Shown one piece after another: positions 8,091 to 18,345 of a stretch of DNA of 64,000 bases (position 1 is the stretch's first letter; each line of letters starts with the position of its first letter). Below the pieces are notes generated by a model. That model was not told the origin of the DNA, did no database searches, and saw only the letters and a list, made by a program, of their open reading frames with translations. Both the position numbers and the translations under genes were made by a program. This stretch comes from an uncultured Brevundimonas sp. (GTDB lineage Bacteria; Pseudomonadota; Alphaproteobacteria; Caulobacterales; Caulobacteraceae): positions 1-64,000 of the forward strand of contig NZ_CALMZS010000083.1 in the NCBI RefSeq assembly GCF_937870815.1, written 5' to 3'.

Positions 8091-11000
8091 TTGACCGAGA
8101 CGCTGAACAGCCAGGGCTTCATCCACCTGCGGGTCCGCTCGGCCTATTCGCTGCTCGAGGGCGCGATCAAGGCCGGCAGGGTCCCGCTGCTGGCCGCCGA
8201 CGCCGGCATGCCGGCGGTCGGGGTCGCCGACCGGGCCAATCTGTTCGGGGCCCTGGAGTTCAGCGAGGCGGCGAAGGGGGCGGGGGTCCAGCCGCTGATC
8301 GGCTGCGCCCTGCCGGTCACCGGCATCGGCGGCAGGATCGCCGAGCGCTGGGCGAAGACGCCGACCGTGGTCCTGCTGGTCCAGAACGAGGCCGGCTGGC
8401 TCAACCTCTCGGCCCTGTCGTCCTCGGCCTTTCTCGACGCCGGGGCGATGGACGAGCCCAGCGTGCCCTGGGAGAGGGTGGCGGCCCGGTCCGAAGGCCT
8501 GATCCTGCTGTCCGGCGGTCCCGACGGTCCGGTCGATCCGCTGTTCGTCCAGGGCCGGCCGGCCGAGGCCGGCGCCGCGCTGGCGGCCATGCGGGCCGCC
8601 TTCGGCGACCGGTTCTACGTCGAGCTGCAGCGCCACGGCCTCGCCTCCGAGCAACAGGCCGAGCGCGGTCTGGTCGACTGGGCCTATGCCCACGACGTCC
8701 CCCTCGCGGCCACCAACGACGTCCACTACGCCCGGGCCGCCCAGGCCAAATCCCACGACGCCCTGCTGTGCATCGCTGACGGCGCCTTCACCGGCCAGGA
8801 GGACCGCCGCCGTATCACCGGCGAACACTGGTTCAAGACCGCCGCCGCCATGCGCGAACTGTTCGCCGACCTGCCCGAGGCCTGCGACGCCACGCTGGAC
8901 ATCGCCCGCCGCTGCGCCTTCATCGCCCCGACCCGCGCCCCGATCCTGCCGCGCTTCGACGCCGGGGCCGGCCGCTCCGAGCCCGACGAGCTGATGCACC
9001 AGGCCCGCGAGGGCCTGAAGGAGCGGCTCAAACAGGTCACCCCGGCCGCGCCGGAGGAGGAGTACTGGAGCCGCCTCGAATGGGAGGTCGGCGTCATCCG
9101 GCAGATGGGCTTCCCCGGCTATTTCCTGATCGTGTCGGACTTCATCAAATGGGCCAAGACCCACGGCATCCCCGTGGGCCCGGGACGCGGCTCCGGGGCC
9201 GGGTCGCTGGTCGCCTGGGCCCTGACCATCACCGACCTCGACCCCTTGCGCTTCGGCCTGCTGTTCGAGCGCTTCCTCAATCCCGAGCGGGTCTCCATGC
9301 CCGATTTCGACATCGACTTCTGCCAGGAGCGGCGCGAGGAGGTGATCGACTATGTCCAGGCCCGCTACGGCAAGGACCGGGTGGCCCAGATCATCACCTT
9401 CGGCACCCTGCAGGCCCGCGCCGTGCTGCGCGACGTCGGCCGGGTGCTGCAGATGCCGCTCGGCCAGGTCGACCGTCTCGCCAAGATGGTCCCGGCCAAC
9501 CCCGCCAATCCCGTCACCCTGGCCCAGGCCGTCGAGCTGGAGCCGCGGCTCAGGGAGGCGCGCGACTCCGACGCCAACGTCGCCGCCCTGCTGGAGACGG
9601 CGCTGGAGCTGGAGGGCCTGTACCGCAACGCCTCGACCCACGCCGCCGGCATCGTCATCGGCGACCGCCCGCTGATCGAGCTCGCCCCCCTCTACCAGGA
9701 CCCGCGCTCGTCCATCCCGGCCAGCCAGTTCAACATGAAATGGGTCGAGGCCGCCGGCCTGGTGAAGTTCGACTTCCTCGGCCTCAAGACCCTGACCGTG
9801 CTGGATCGCGCCCGCCGGTATCTGGAGCGGCGCGGCGCCGCCCCGGACTGGAACGGCCTGCCGCTCGATGACCCGCGCACCTACGAACTGATGGCCTCGG
9901 GCCAGACCGTCGGCGTGTTCCAGCTGGAATCCCAGGGCATGCGCGACACCCTGCGCAAGATGCGCTGCGGCTCGATCGAGGAGATCACCGCCCTGATCTC
10001 CCTCTACCGGCCCGGGCCGATGGAGATGATCGACACCTATATCGACCGGAAATTCGGGCGGCAGGCGGTCGACTGCCTGCATCCCTCGCTGGTCGAGGTG
10101 CTGACCGAAACCTATGGCGTCATCATCTACCAGGAGCAGGTGATGAAGATCGCCCAGGTCCTGGCGGGCTACAGCCTCGGCGAGGCCGACCTCCTGCGCC
10201 GGGCCATGGGCAAGAAGAAGCAGGAGGAGATGGATTTCCAGCGGGCGCGCTTCATCAAGGGCGCCTCGGAAAAGGGGGTGCCGGAAGGGCAGTCCGGCGG
10301 CATCTTCGACCTGGTCGCCAAATTCGCCGGCTACGGCTTCAACAAGTCGCACGCCGCCGCCTACGCCCTGATCTCCTTCCAGACCGGCTGGCTGAAGGCC
10401 AACCACCCCGTCGAATTCATGGCCGCATCCATGAGTCTCGATCTCAGCAATACAGATAAACTGGCGGTTTTCTATCAGGATTGCCGTCGCTTCGGGGTGG
10501 CGGTGAAGGCCCCGGACGTGAACCGCTCCTCGGCCGATTTCGACGTGGCCTACGAAGGCGGCGTGGGGGCGGTTCTGTATGCGCTCGGCGCCATCCGCAA
10601 CGTCGGGCTGGAGGCGATGAAGCATCTGGTCGAGGTGCGCGAGACGGGCGGACGGTTCACCGACATCTTCGACTTCCTCGAACGCGTCGATCCCCGCAGC
10701 GTCAACAAGCGGGCGCTGGAGAACCTGGCCCGCGCCGGGGCCTTCGACAGTTTTCACTCGAACCGCCGCCAGCTGGTCGAACAGGCCGACACCCTGATGG
10801 CCTATTGCCAGAGCGTGGCGGCCGAACGCGCCTCGTCCCAGGTGTCGTTGTTCGGGGGCGACCAGGCCGGGGCCGCGCGGCCGCGGCTCAAGCCGGTCGA
10901 GCCCTGGGTCGGGCCCGAAAAGCTGGATCAGGAACTGGCCGCGGTCGGCTTCTACCTGTCCGGCCACCCGCTGGAAGACATGGCCCCGGCTTTGAAGCGC

Positions 11001-11546
11001 AAGCGCGTCACCTTCGTCGCCGAGGCCACCGCCCTGGCCGAGAGCGGCCATGAGGCCTTCCTGATGGCCGGCGTCGTCCGCCGCCGCCAGGAGCGGGCCA
11101 GCGCCAGGACGGGCGAGAAATTCGCCTTCGTCGCCTTCTCCGACCCGACCGGCGAGTTCGAATGCCTGTTCCCGCCCGAACAGCTGCGCAAATGCCGCGA
11201 GACGCTGGAGGTCGGGGCCTCCGTCATGGTCCGGGTCCGGGCCAAGTCCTCCGACGGCGAGGTGCGCTTCTTCGGCGACGACGCCAGCCGGCTCGACGCC
11301 CTGATCGACGACGGCCAGATGGGCCTGCGCATCCACGTCTCGTCCAGGGCCGCCGACCCCGTCGCCCTCAAGACCCGCCTCGACCGGGCGAAGGCCGACG
11401 GCAAGGGCGGGGAGGTGTCGCTGGTCGCCTCCCTCGACGGCCGCCGCGAGGTGGAGCTGAAACTGCCGGGCCGCTACCGTCTTGACGGCGCCCTGCGCGG
11501 CGCGTTGAAATCGGCGCCCGGGGTGGTGCTGCTGGAGGATGCGTGA
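8091..11546 (+). CDS. dnaE: DNA polymerase III subunit alpha (replicative DnaE)
   Basis: [20 protein letters not shown] (PHP), [38 protein letters not shown] start at 8091 with AAGGA RBS. Confidence 0.97.
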   Translation: MTETLNSQGFIHLRVRSAYSLLEGAIKAGRVPLLAADAGMPAVGVADRANLFGALEFSEAAKGAGVQPLIGCALPVTGIGGRIAERWAKTPTVVLLVQNEAGWLNLSALSSSAFLDAGAMDEPSVPWERVAARSEGLILLSGGPDGPVDPLFVQGRPAEAGAALAAMRAAFGDRFYVELQRHGLASEQQAERGLVDWAYAHDVPLAATNDVHYARAAQAKSHDALLCIADGAFTGQEDRRRITGEHWFKTAAAMRELFADLPEACDATLDIARRCAFIAPTRAPILPRFDAGAGRSEPDELMHQAREGLKERLKQVTPAAPEEEYWSRLEWEVGVIRQMGFPGYFLIVSDFIKWAKTHGIPVGPGRGSGAGSLVAWALTITDLDPLRFGLLFERFLNPERVSMPDFDIDFCQERREEVIDYVQARYGKDRVAQIITFGTLQARAVLRDVGRVLQMPLGQVDRLAKMVPANPANPVTLAQAVELEPRLREARDSDANVAALLETALELEGLYRNASTHAAGIVIGDRPLIELAPLYQDPRSSIPASQFNMKWVEAAGLVKFDFLGLKTLTVLDRARRYLERRGAAPDWNGLPLDDPRTYELMASGQTVGVFQLESQGMRDTLRKMRCGSIEEITALISLYRPGPMEMIDTYIDRKFGRQAVDCLHPSLVEVLTETYGVIIYQEQVMKIAQVLAGYSLGEADLLRRAMGKKKQEEMDFQRARFIKGASEKGVPEGQSGGIFDLVAKFAGYGFNKSHAAAYALISFQTGWLKANHPVEFMAASMSLDLSNTDKLAVFYQDCRRFGVAVKAPDVNRSSADFDVAYEGGVGAVLYALGAIRNVGLEAMKHLVEVRETGGRFTDIFDFLERVDPRSVNKRALENLARAGAFDSFHSNRRQLVEQADTLMAYCQSVAAERASSQVSLFGGDQAGAARPRLKPVEPWVGPEKLDQELAAVGFYLSGHPLEDMAPALKRKRVTFVAEATALAESGHEAFLMAGVVRRRQERASARTGEKFAFVAFSDPTGEFECLFPPEQLRKCRETLEVGASVMVRVRAKSSDGEVRFFGDDASRLDALIDDGQMGLRIHVSSRAADPVALKTRLDRAKADGKGGEVSLVASLDGRREVELKLPGRYRLDGALRGALKSAPGVVLLEDA

Positions 11547-11902
11547 TGGCGGATATGAAAACCCATGCCGGAAGCTGCGCCTGCGGGGCCGTGGCCTATG
11601 AGGTCGACACCGGTCTGGACAAGCTGGTCGAGTGCAACTGCTCCCATTGCTACCGCAAGGGCTTCGTCCTCGCCTTCGTCCAGCCGGACGACTTCCGCCT
11701 GCTCAAGGACGGGCCGCAGACCGCCTACACCTTCAACACCCACAAGATCCGCCACCTGTTCTGCGACACCTGCGGGGTCCAGTCCTTCGCCCGCGGCGTC
11801 GCCCCCGACGGCTCGGAGATGGTCGCCGTCAACGTCCGCACCCTGACCGACATCGAACCCTGGAGCTGGACCGCAGAGCGCGTCGACGGGAGAAGCTTCT
11901 AG
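11546..11902 (+). CDS. GFA-family (glutathione-dependent formaldehyde-activating-like) Zn protein
   Basis: GSCACGAVAYEV...CNCSHCYRKG...LFCDTCGVQSFARG. Confidence 0.9.
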   Translation: MADMKTHAGSCACGAVAYEVDTGLDKLVECNCSHCYRKGFVLAFVQPDDFRLLKDGPQTAYTFNTHKIRHLFCDTCGVQSFARGVAPDGSEMVAVNVRTLTDIEPWSWTAERVDGRSF

Positions 11903-12696
11903 CCCTGGTCCGTCACCGCATAGACCATGATCCCCGTGGCCACGGCCAGGTTCAGGCTGTCGGCCCGGCCGCGCATGGGGATTTTGACATTGACGTCGCA
12001 GGCGGCGGCCAGGACGTCGGTCAGCCCGGCCTGCTCATTGCCCATCAGGATCAGGGCCGGGCGCTGGAGGGCCGCCTCGCGATAGCCGACCGAGGCGTTC
12101 AGCCGGGTCCCGATCACGCTGCCGGGCCAGCTCTGCCGCCAGGCCAGGAACTCCGCCGCCGAGGCCCGGGCGATGGCCACCGCGAAGACCGAGCCCATGG
12201 TCGCCCTGACCGCCTCGACCGAATAGGGGTCGACGCAGTCGCCGATCAGCACCACCCCGCCGCAACCGGCCGCGTCCGCCGTGCGGATGATGGTCCCGAG
12301 ATTGCCCGGATCGCGCACCTGCTCCAGCGCCACCCAGCAGGGCGCCGACTCCGGCACGATGGCCGACAGCGGCGTATAGACCTGGTCGAACACCCCCAGC
12401 ACCGTCTGCGGATTGTCGCGCCGGCTGATCTTCTCGAGGATGGCGTGGGTCACCGCCACCACCTCGCCCCCCGCCGCCCGCGTCGCTGCCCGCGCCCGCT
12501 CCAGCAGCGGATGCGGCCGCGCCTCCTCGCCGACCATCAGCAGCTTCGGCGCCCGTCCCTGATCCAGCGCCTCGCCGATGAATTTCAGCCCCTCAGCCAG
12601 GAAGCGCCCGGTCGCCTCGCGTTCCTTGCGCATGTGCAGGGCGCGCACGGCCTTGACCGTCTCATTGGTCAGGGAGGTGATCAGCCGATCCGCCAT
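11899..12696 (-). CDS. TrmH/SpoU-family RNA methyltransferase
   Basis: RLITSLTNETVKAVRALHMRKEREATGRFLAEG...ALEQVRDPGNLGTIIRTADAAG...ILMGNEQAGL. Confidence 0.92.
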   Translation of the reverse strand: MADRLITSLTNETVKAVRALHMRKEREATGRFLAEGLKFIGEALDQGRAPKLLMVGEEARPHPLLERARAATRAAGGEVVAVTHAILEKISRRDNPQTVLGVFDQVYTPLSAIVPESAPCWVALEQVRDPGNLGTIIRTADAAGCGGVVLIGDCVDPYSVEAVRATMGSVFAVAIARASAAEFLAWRQSWPGSVIGTRLNASVGYREAALQRPALILMGNEQAGLTDVLAAACDVNVKIPMRGRADSLNLAVATGIMVYAVTDQG

Positions 12697-13586
12697 CAGG
12701 CGCTCCACCGCGCGAAGAAGCTCAGCCCGATGGCCCGCCCGTCCGGCCCGTCCTCGGCCAGGGCCAGTTCGCCCCAGTCGATGACCCCGCCCCGGCCGTG
12801 CGTCGCCTCGGCCGTCAGATGCGCCAGCGACAGCCCCGAAATTCGCGCCGCATATGCGTTCAGCAACAGGAAGGAGGCCTCGTCCGACAGCAGGGCCGCA
12901 CAGTCCTTGAGCAGCCCCGGCAGGTCCTCGAACAGCCGCCAGACCTCGCCGGTCGGCCCGCGCCCGTATTTGGGCGGGTCGAGGATGATCCCGTCGTATT
13001 TCGACCCCCGCCGAACCTCCCGGGCCGCATATTTGCGCGCGTCCTCGACGATCCAGCGGATCGGCCGGTCCGCCAAGCCGGACAGCTCCGCATTCTCCCG
13101 CGCCCAGGCCACCGACTTCTTGGAGGCGTCGACATGAGTGACCTCGGCCCCCGCCGCCGCGCAGGCCAGGCTGGCCACCCCCGTATAGCCGAACAGGTTC
13201 AGGATGCGCGGCTGGCGCAGCCGGCGCACCCGCCCGTCCAGCCAGTCCCAGTTCGCCGCCTGCTCGGGGAAGAAGGCCAGGTGACGGAACGGGGTGAACC
13301 GGCTGGTGAAGCGCACATCGCGCCAGGCCAGCGGAAAGCTGTCGATCGGCTCGCCGGCGAAGCGCCAGCGACCGGACTCGTCCTCGTCGGTCGGATCGAA
13401 CACGGCGTCGGCGGCGTCGAAGGCGGCCGAATCGCGTGGCGACCAGAAGCACTGGGGCTCCGGCCGGACCACGGTGTGGCGGCCGTAACGCTCCAGCTTG
13501 CGGCCGTCGCCGCTGTCGAGCAGGGCGTAGTCCGGCCAGGCGCGGGTGACGAGGGTCTCAGGCGACGGATTGAGGCGCGGCGGCAT
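12696..13586 (-). CDS. Class I SAM-dependent methyltransferase (RlmI/RlmL-like)
   Basis: RILNLFGYTGVASLACAAAGAEVTHVDASKKSVAWARENAEL...IILDPPKYGRGP. Confidence 0.88.
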   Translation of the reverse strand: MPPRLNPSPETLVTRAWPDYALLDSGDGRKLERYGRHTVVRPEPQCFWSPRDSAAFDAADAVFDPTDEDESGRWRFAGEPIDSFPLAWRDVRFTSRFTPFRHLAFFPEQAANWDWLDGRVRRLRQPRILNLFGYTGVASLACAAAGAEVTHVDASKKSVAWARENAELSGLADRPIRWIVEDARKYAAREVRRGSKYDGIILDPPKYGRGPTGEVWRLFEDLPGLLKDCAALLSDEASFLLLNAYAARISGLSLAHLTAEATHGRGGVIDWGELALAEDGPDGRAIGLSFFARWSA

Positions 13587-15048
13587 GGGCCGCAGATAGG
13601 CGGTTCGGCGCCGTCTCGTCCAGCGCGGTCGTCGCCGGCGTCGTGGCCGGCAGGGCGGTGTCGCAGCGGTGCCGGGTCTTGTCCCAGGCGAAGGGCTCGA
13701 TCACCAGCCGCCACCCGGCGTGAAAGGCGGCGAGGCTCTGCAGCGCCCAGTAGGCCGGCGCGGTGATCATGTCCACGGGTCCATAGGGCACGCCGGCCCG
13801 CCGCGCCCCGATGGCGCAGGACAGCCAGGCCGAGACCGCCCCGAGGACCAGCACGCCGAGGGCCAGGGCCGGGGTTGCGGGCGGCAGGCCGGCCATGGCC
13901 GCCACCAGGACGGTGGCCACGACCCAGGCGAGCGACGGTCCGTTGACCGAGGCCGACACGATGCCGACCCCCACCGTCATCAGCAGGGCGAAGGCCCCGC
14001 GCGCGCCGAGCCGCCACGGCCGCCGCGTATGCACGCCCCAGGTCTGCATATAGCCCTTCAGCCATCGCGTTCTCTGCGGCAGCCAGTCCGAGAGATCCCC
14101 GGGCGGCGTCTCCCAGGTCGGCCGCCCGAGCACCCCCAGCCGCCAGCCATGGGTCCACAGGCGGAAACCGAGGTCGGCGTCCTCGGTGACGTTGAACGGG
14201 TCCCAGCCGCCGACCTCGCGCAGCGCGTCGGCGCGGAAATGGTTGCTGGTGCCGCCCAGCGGGAAGGGCAGGCCGAGCCGCGCCAGGCCGGGCAGGGCGG
14301 TCTCGAACAGGCTGGCGTATTCGGCGGCGAATTGACGATCGACGAATGGAGACGCGCCCGCGCCGTGGCGCCGCCGGATGCGCAGCGGCGCCTGCAGGCA
14401 GGCCAGACGTCCGCCGCCGTCGTCGGCGAACCGGGCGGCCGCCTCGCGCAGCTGCAGCGGATCGGGCTCGTCCTCCGCGTCATAGACGGTCAGCAGCTCG
14501 CCGGTGACCCTCGAAAGGGCGCAGTTCAGGGCGCGCGGCTTGGTCTGGGGCCGGCCCGGCGGCGCGACCACGACCTCCAGCCACGGCGGCCGTCGCGCCG
14601 CCATCGCCGCGGCGAGGGTCGCGTCATCCTGCGGCTCGAGGACCAGCAGACCCTGCAGGCGCGCGGCCGGATAGTCGATGCGCGCCAGCCGGTCGACCAG
14701 CTGGTCGACGATCTCGGCCTCGTCGTGAAGGGGGACCAGAACAGTGTAGGACGGGAGATCGTCGGCGTGTTCGATTCTCCGCCCGTCCGGGGCGGCGCTG
14801 ACCATCACCAGCAGCACCTTCCATGCGGAAACGGTCAGGAAGGCCGCCGCCCCGGCCGCCACCAGGAGCGGCGCGACCGCGTCCGGGCGCAGCCGCAGCA
14901 GGACGCCCGCCGCCAGCACCGCGACGGCCAGGCCGATCCCCTGGCAGCCGGACAGCCCGCGCCACCCCGCGCTGCTCGCCCGGGGCGGTCCATAGTGCGC
15001 GGCGTCGCGCCCGCGATCATCCAGATCGCTGATCCCCGCCCGTCCCAT
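13558..15048 (-). CDS. Glycosyltransferase family 2 (processive, membrane)
   Basis: YTVLVPLHDEAEIVDQLVDRLARIDYP...VYDAEDEPDP...GTSNHFRADALREVGGWDPFNVTEDADLGFRL...QRTRWLKGY plus TM segments. Confidence 0.88.
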   Translation of the reverse strand: MGRAGISDLDDRGRDAAHYGPPRASSAGWRGLSGCQGIGLAVAVLAAGVLLRLRPDAVAPLLVAAGAAAFLTVSAWKVLLVMVSAAPDGRRIEHADDLPSYTVLVPLHDEAEIVDQLVDRLARIDYPAARLQGLLVLEPQDDATLAAAMAARRPPWLEVVVAPPGRPQTKPRALNCALSRVTGELLTVYDAEDEPDPLQLREAAARFADDGGGRLACLQAPLRIRRRHGAGASPFVDRQFAAEYASLFETALPGLARLGLPFPLGGTSNHFRADALREVGGWDPFNVTEDADLGFRLWTHGWRLGVLGRPTWETPPGDLSDWLPQRTRWLKGYMQTWGVHTRRPWRLGARGAFALLMTVGVGIVSASVNGPSLAWVVATVLVAAMAGLPPATPALALGVLVLGAVSAWLSCAIGARRAGVPYGPVDMITAPAYWALQSLAAFHAGWRLVIEPFAWDKTRHRCDTALPATTPATTALDETAPNRLSAAHAAAPQSVA

Positions 15049-15144
15049 GGCGAAGGGTTAACGCGCCTCCTGGTCGTCGGCAAGCGGTTGGCGCGGGCGC
15101 GGGATTGCCGCTATTCAGGGGCCGCCGATCGGAGTCCCGCCCAA

Positions 15145-15777
15145 GTGACCGCCCCCGCCTCCCTCAATCCGCGATCGCAGCGCAAGCCCAAGGGCGAGGG
15201 TCATGCGCGGCGCGCCGAGATTCTGGCCGCCGCCGAGCGCATCTTCGTCGAGCACGGCTACGAGGGCGCGACCATCCGCAAGATCGCCGACGAGGTCGGC
15301 CTGTCGTCGACGGCCCTCTATATGCATTTCGCCGAGAAGGGCGAGATCCTCCACGAGATCTGCCGCCAGGCCTTCGCCGACCTGCTCGAGCTGAACACGG
15401 CCGTGATGGCCGAGCCCGGCGGTCCCGAACACCGGCTGCGGCGCATGCTGCGGGCCTATATCGACTTCGGCTTCGCCAATCCGAACGCCTACCGGCTGAT
15501 CTACATGACCCGCCCGGCCGAGCTCCGGCACGGGGCCCAGTCGGCCGCCCAGGAGATGGGCGCCACCCTGTACCGCTCGTTCGAGCAGGTGGTCGAGGAC
15601 GCCGGCGCCGGCGGGCGGCTGCGGGGCGACGCGCGCACCACCGCCCAGGCCCTGTGGGCCGGTTGCCACGGCCTGGTGTCGCTGATGATCACCAAGCCCT
15701 ATTTCGACTGGGTCGGGCGCGACGCCCTGGTCACCACCCTTCTGGACGGGCTGTTCGCAGGCCTGATGAAGCCGTGA
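15145..15777 (+). CDS. TetR/AcrR family regulator
   Basis: RRAEILAAAERIFVEHGYEGATIRKIADEVGLSSTALYMHFAEKGEIL HTH; GTG start 15145. Confidence 0.9.
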   Translation: MTAPASLNPRSQRKPKGEGHARRAEILAAAERIFVEHGYEGATIRKIADEVGLSSTALYMHFAEKGEILHEICRQAFADLLELNTAVMAEPGGPEHRLRRMLRAYIDFGFANPNAYRLIYMTRPAELRHGAQSAAQEMGATLYRSFEQVVEDAGAGGRLRGDARTTAQALWAGCHGLVSLMITKPYFDWVGRDALVTTLLDGLFAGLMKP

Positions 15778-16586
15778 GTCGCGGCGCGGCCGGGCTGGCC
15801 CTGACCCTGGCCCTGGCTGTCGCCGGCGGCCCGGCGCACGCCGCCGCTGCCCGGCCGCTGCGGGTGATGTCGCTCGACCAGTGCGGCGACCAGTACGCCC
15901 TGGCCCTCGCCCCGGGGGCGGAACTGGCCCTGTCGCCGCGCGCCGACGATCCCGATTCGTGGCTCCGCGAGGGGGCCAGGGGCCGTGCCCGCATCCGGCC
16001 GACGCTGGAGGCGGCGATCGCCTTCCGGCCCGATGTCGTGGTTCGCTACTGGGGCGGCGACGCCCGCCTGCTGGCCCGTCTCGAGGCGCGCGGCGTCCGG
16101 GTGGTGACCATCGCGGACGCCGCCGACTTCGCCGGCGTGCGCGACAACATCCGCTCGGCGGCGCAGGCGCTCGGGGCCCCGGCGCGGGGAGCGGCGCTGA
16201 TCGCGCGCATGGACGCCCGCCTGCGCGACGCCGCGCCGGCGCCGGGGACCCCCGGGCGGCCGGCCCTGTATCTGACCGCCGGCGGGTTCACCGCCGGCGC
16301 CGGCACCCTGGTCGACGCCATCCTGACGGCCGCGGGTCTGGTCAACCTGGTCCGCGCGCCGGGCTTCGCCCCGGTCAGCGTCGAGCGCGTCGTGCTGTGG
16401 CGTCCGGCCCGGTTCGTGCTCGCCTTCTTCGACCAGTCGCGCGCCGACTGGCGCGGGCCCGGACGGCATCCGGCCGTGCGCGCGGCGGCGAGGGACCGGA
16501 TCCTGGCCCGTCTGCCGGCGGCCAGCCTGACCTGCCCCGCCTGGTTCGCCGCCGACGCCGCCGCCCTGCTGAAGGCCGCCGGATGA
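15774..16586 (+). CDS. ABC transporter substrate-binding protein (cobalamin/iron-siderophore type)
   Basis: Signal peptide; RVMSLDQCGDQYALALAP...; GTGA overlap with the TetR gene; followed by FecCD-type permease and ATPase. Confidence 0.85.
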   Translation: MSRGAAGLALTLALAVAGGPAHAAAARPLRVMSLDQCGDQYALALAPGAELALSPRADDPDSWLREGARGRARIRPTLEAAIAFRPDVVVRYWGGDARLLARLEARGVRVVTIADAADFAGVRDNIRSAAQALGAPARGAALIARMDARLRDAAPAPGTPGRPALYLTAGGFTAGAGTLVDAILTAAGLVNLVRAPGFAPVSVERVVLWRPARFVLAFFDQSRADWRGPGRHPAVRAAARDRILARLPAASLTCPAWFAADAAALLKAAG

Positions 16587-17575
16587 ACCGCGGCGCCGGT
16601 CGTCTCGCCGCCGTCCTGGCCGCGGCCATCGTCCTGGCGATGGGGCTGGCCGTGCTGTTCGGCGAAAGCGCCCTCGGCATGGCGGAGCTGGCGAGGGCGT
16701 TCACCGACCTGTCCTCGGGCCCGGCCGAGGTGCTGTGGTCGGTGCGCGCCCCCCGCGCCGCCACCGCCCTGATGGTCGGGGCGGCGCTCGGCCTGTCCGG
16801 CGCGGTGATGCAGGGGCTGTTGAGAAACCCGCTGGCCGACCCCGGGGTGCTGGGCGTGTCGGCTCTGGCCGCCCTGGGGGCGGCCGCGGCCATCGTGCTG
16901 GGCTGGGCGGCGCTGCCCGGCGCGGTCGAGACCGCGGCCCTGGCGGGGGCGGGCCTGGCCGGAGGGCTGCTCGTGCTGTTTTCGGCGCGGGTGCGCTCGC
17001 CCGAGGCCCTGATCCTGTTCGGCGTGGCCCTGTCCAGCTTCGCCGGCGCGGCCACCGCCCTGATCTTCAACCTGTCGCCGTCGCCGATCGCCGCGGCCGA
17101 GCTGATGAACTGGCTGCTCGGATCGGTGCAGAACCGCAGCTGGGTCGACGTGGCGTGGGTCACGCCGGCCGCCCTGGCGGCGGCGGGGCTGGCCGGCCTC
17201 GCGGCGCCCGGCCTGCGCATGCTCAGCCTGGGCGAGGAGGCGGCGCGGACCTCGGGCCTGCCGATGGGGCGGCTCCGGCTGCTGGCCCTGCTGGCGGCGG
17301 CGCTGGCCACCGGGGCGGCGGTCGCGGTGGCGGGCGTGATCGGCTTCGTCGGCCTGGCTGCGCCGCATCTGGTCAGGTCCGCGGTGCGCGGGGATCCGGC
17401 CCGGCTGCTGCTGCCGGCCGCCCTCGCCGGCGGGCTGATGCTGGTGCTGGCCGATCTGCTGGCGCGGCTGACGCCGACCGACCAGGAGCTCAAACTGGGC
17501 GTGTTCACCGCCCTGGTCGGCGCGCCCCTGTTCGCCGTGATCGCCTGGCGGGCGGCGCGGGAGTGGCGGCTGTGA
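16583..17575 (+). CDS. FecCD-family ABC transporter permease
   Basis: WSVRAPRAATALMVGAALGLSGAVMQGLLRNPLADPGVLGVSALAALG; ATGA overlap. Confidence 0.93.
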   Translation: MNRGAGRLAAVLAAAIVLAMGLAVLFGESALGMAELARAFTDLSSGPAEVLWSVRAPRAATALMVGAALGLSGAVMQGLLRNPLADPGVLGVSALAALGAAAAIVLGWAALPGAVETAALAGAGLAGGLLVLFSARVRSPEALILFGVALSSFAGAATALIFNLSPSPIAAAELMNWLLGSVQNRSWVDVAWVTPAALAAAGLAGLAAPGLRMLSLGEEAARTSGLPMGRLRLLALLAAALATGAAVAVAGVIGFVGLAAPHLVRSAVRGDPARLLLPAALAGGLMLVLADLLARLTPTDQELKLGVFTALVGAPLFAVIAWRAAREWRL

Positions 17576-18345
17576 GCGGGCTGGAGCTGGAGCTGGAGGC
17601 GGCGACGGCCCGGCTGGGCGGACGGACGGTGCTCGACCGGGTGTCCCTGCAGGTGGAGGCGGGCGAATTTGTCGCCCTGGTGGGGCCCAACGGAGCGGGC
17701 AAGTCCAGCGTGATCCGCGCCCTGGCCGGACTGCTGCCTCTGGCCGGCGGCCGGGCGAAGCTGGGAGGGACCGAGGTCGCCGCCCTCGGGCCGCGCGCCC
17801 GGGCGGAACGGGCCGCCTACCTGCCGCAGGAGCGGCGCATCGCCTGGAACCTGCCGGCCGTCGAGGTGGCGGCGCTCGGGGCTCCGTTCCTGTCGGCCGT
17901 CGACGCGCTCGGGCGGGCCCGGGAGGCGCTCGAGGCGGTCGAGGCCGGCCATCTCGCCGGGCGCGGCGTGGCCGAGATGTCCGGCGGCGAACGGGCGCGG
18001 GTGCTGCTGGCCCGGGTGCTGGCCAGCCCGGCGGCGGCCCTGCTCGTCGACGAGCCGATCGCCGGCCTCGACCCCGAGGCCCAGCTGATGGTGCTGGAAC
18101 GGCTCAGGGCGCGGGCCGACGCGGGTCAGGCGGTGCTGGCCAGCCTGCACGACCTGCCGCTGGCCGCGCGGTTCGCCGACCGGGCGGCGGTGCTGGACCA
18201 TGGCTCGGTGGCGGCGGATGCGGCCCCGATGTCGGCGCTGACGCCCGAAATCCTGCAGCGCGTGTTCGGCCTGTCGGCGCGGTGGGTCGACGGGCCCGAC
18301 GGGCCGCTGCTGTCCGCCGGTCGCCAGCCGCCTCAGGGCGTATAG
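17572..18345 (+). CDS. ABC transporter ATP-binding protein (FepC/BtuD type)
   Basis: GPNGAGKSSVIRALAGLLPLAGG, MSGGERARVLLARVL, DEPIAGLD. Confidence 0.93.
   Translation: MSGLELELEAATARLGGRTVLDRVSLQVEAGEFVALVGPNGAGKSSVIRALAGLLPLAGGRAKLGGTEVAALGPRARAERAAYLPQERRIAWNLPAVEVAALGAPFLSAVDALGRAREALEAVEAGHLAGRGVAEMSGGERARVLLARVLASPAAALLVDEPIAGLDPEAQLMVLERLRARADAGQAVLASLHDLPLAARFADRAAVLDHGSVAADAAPMSALTPEILQRVFGLSARWVDGPDGPLLSAGRQPPQGV

Noticed and set aside
7590-11336. 1248-aa antisense ORF opposite dnaE (also 26084..29794 opposite rsh, 39766..42198 opposite parC)
   Set aside because: Long antisense frames are expected in high-GC coding DNA; their translations are low-complexity and the sense frames are clear housekeeping genes.
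8091-11546. Could the LexA-linked polymerase be the mutagenic DnaE2/ImuC?
   Set aside because: The protein looks like the replicative DnaE and no imuA/imuB genes are nearby; the LexA boxes are placed for the microprotein ORF instead.
15049-15144. Cobalamin riboswitch in front of the ABC cassette
   Set aside because: The interval is under 100 bp and lacks recognisable conserved elements.
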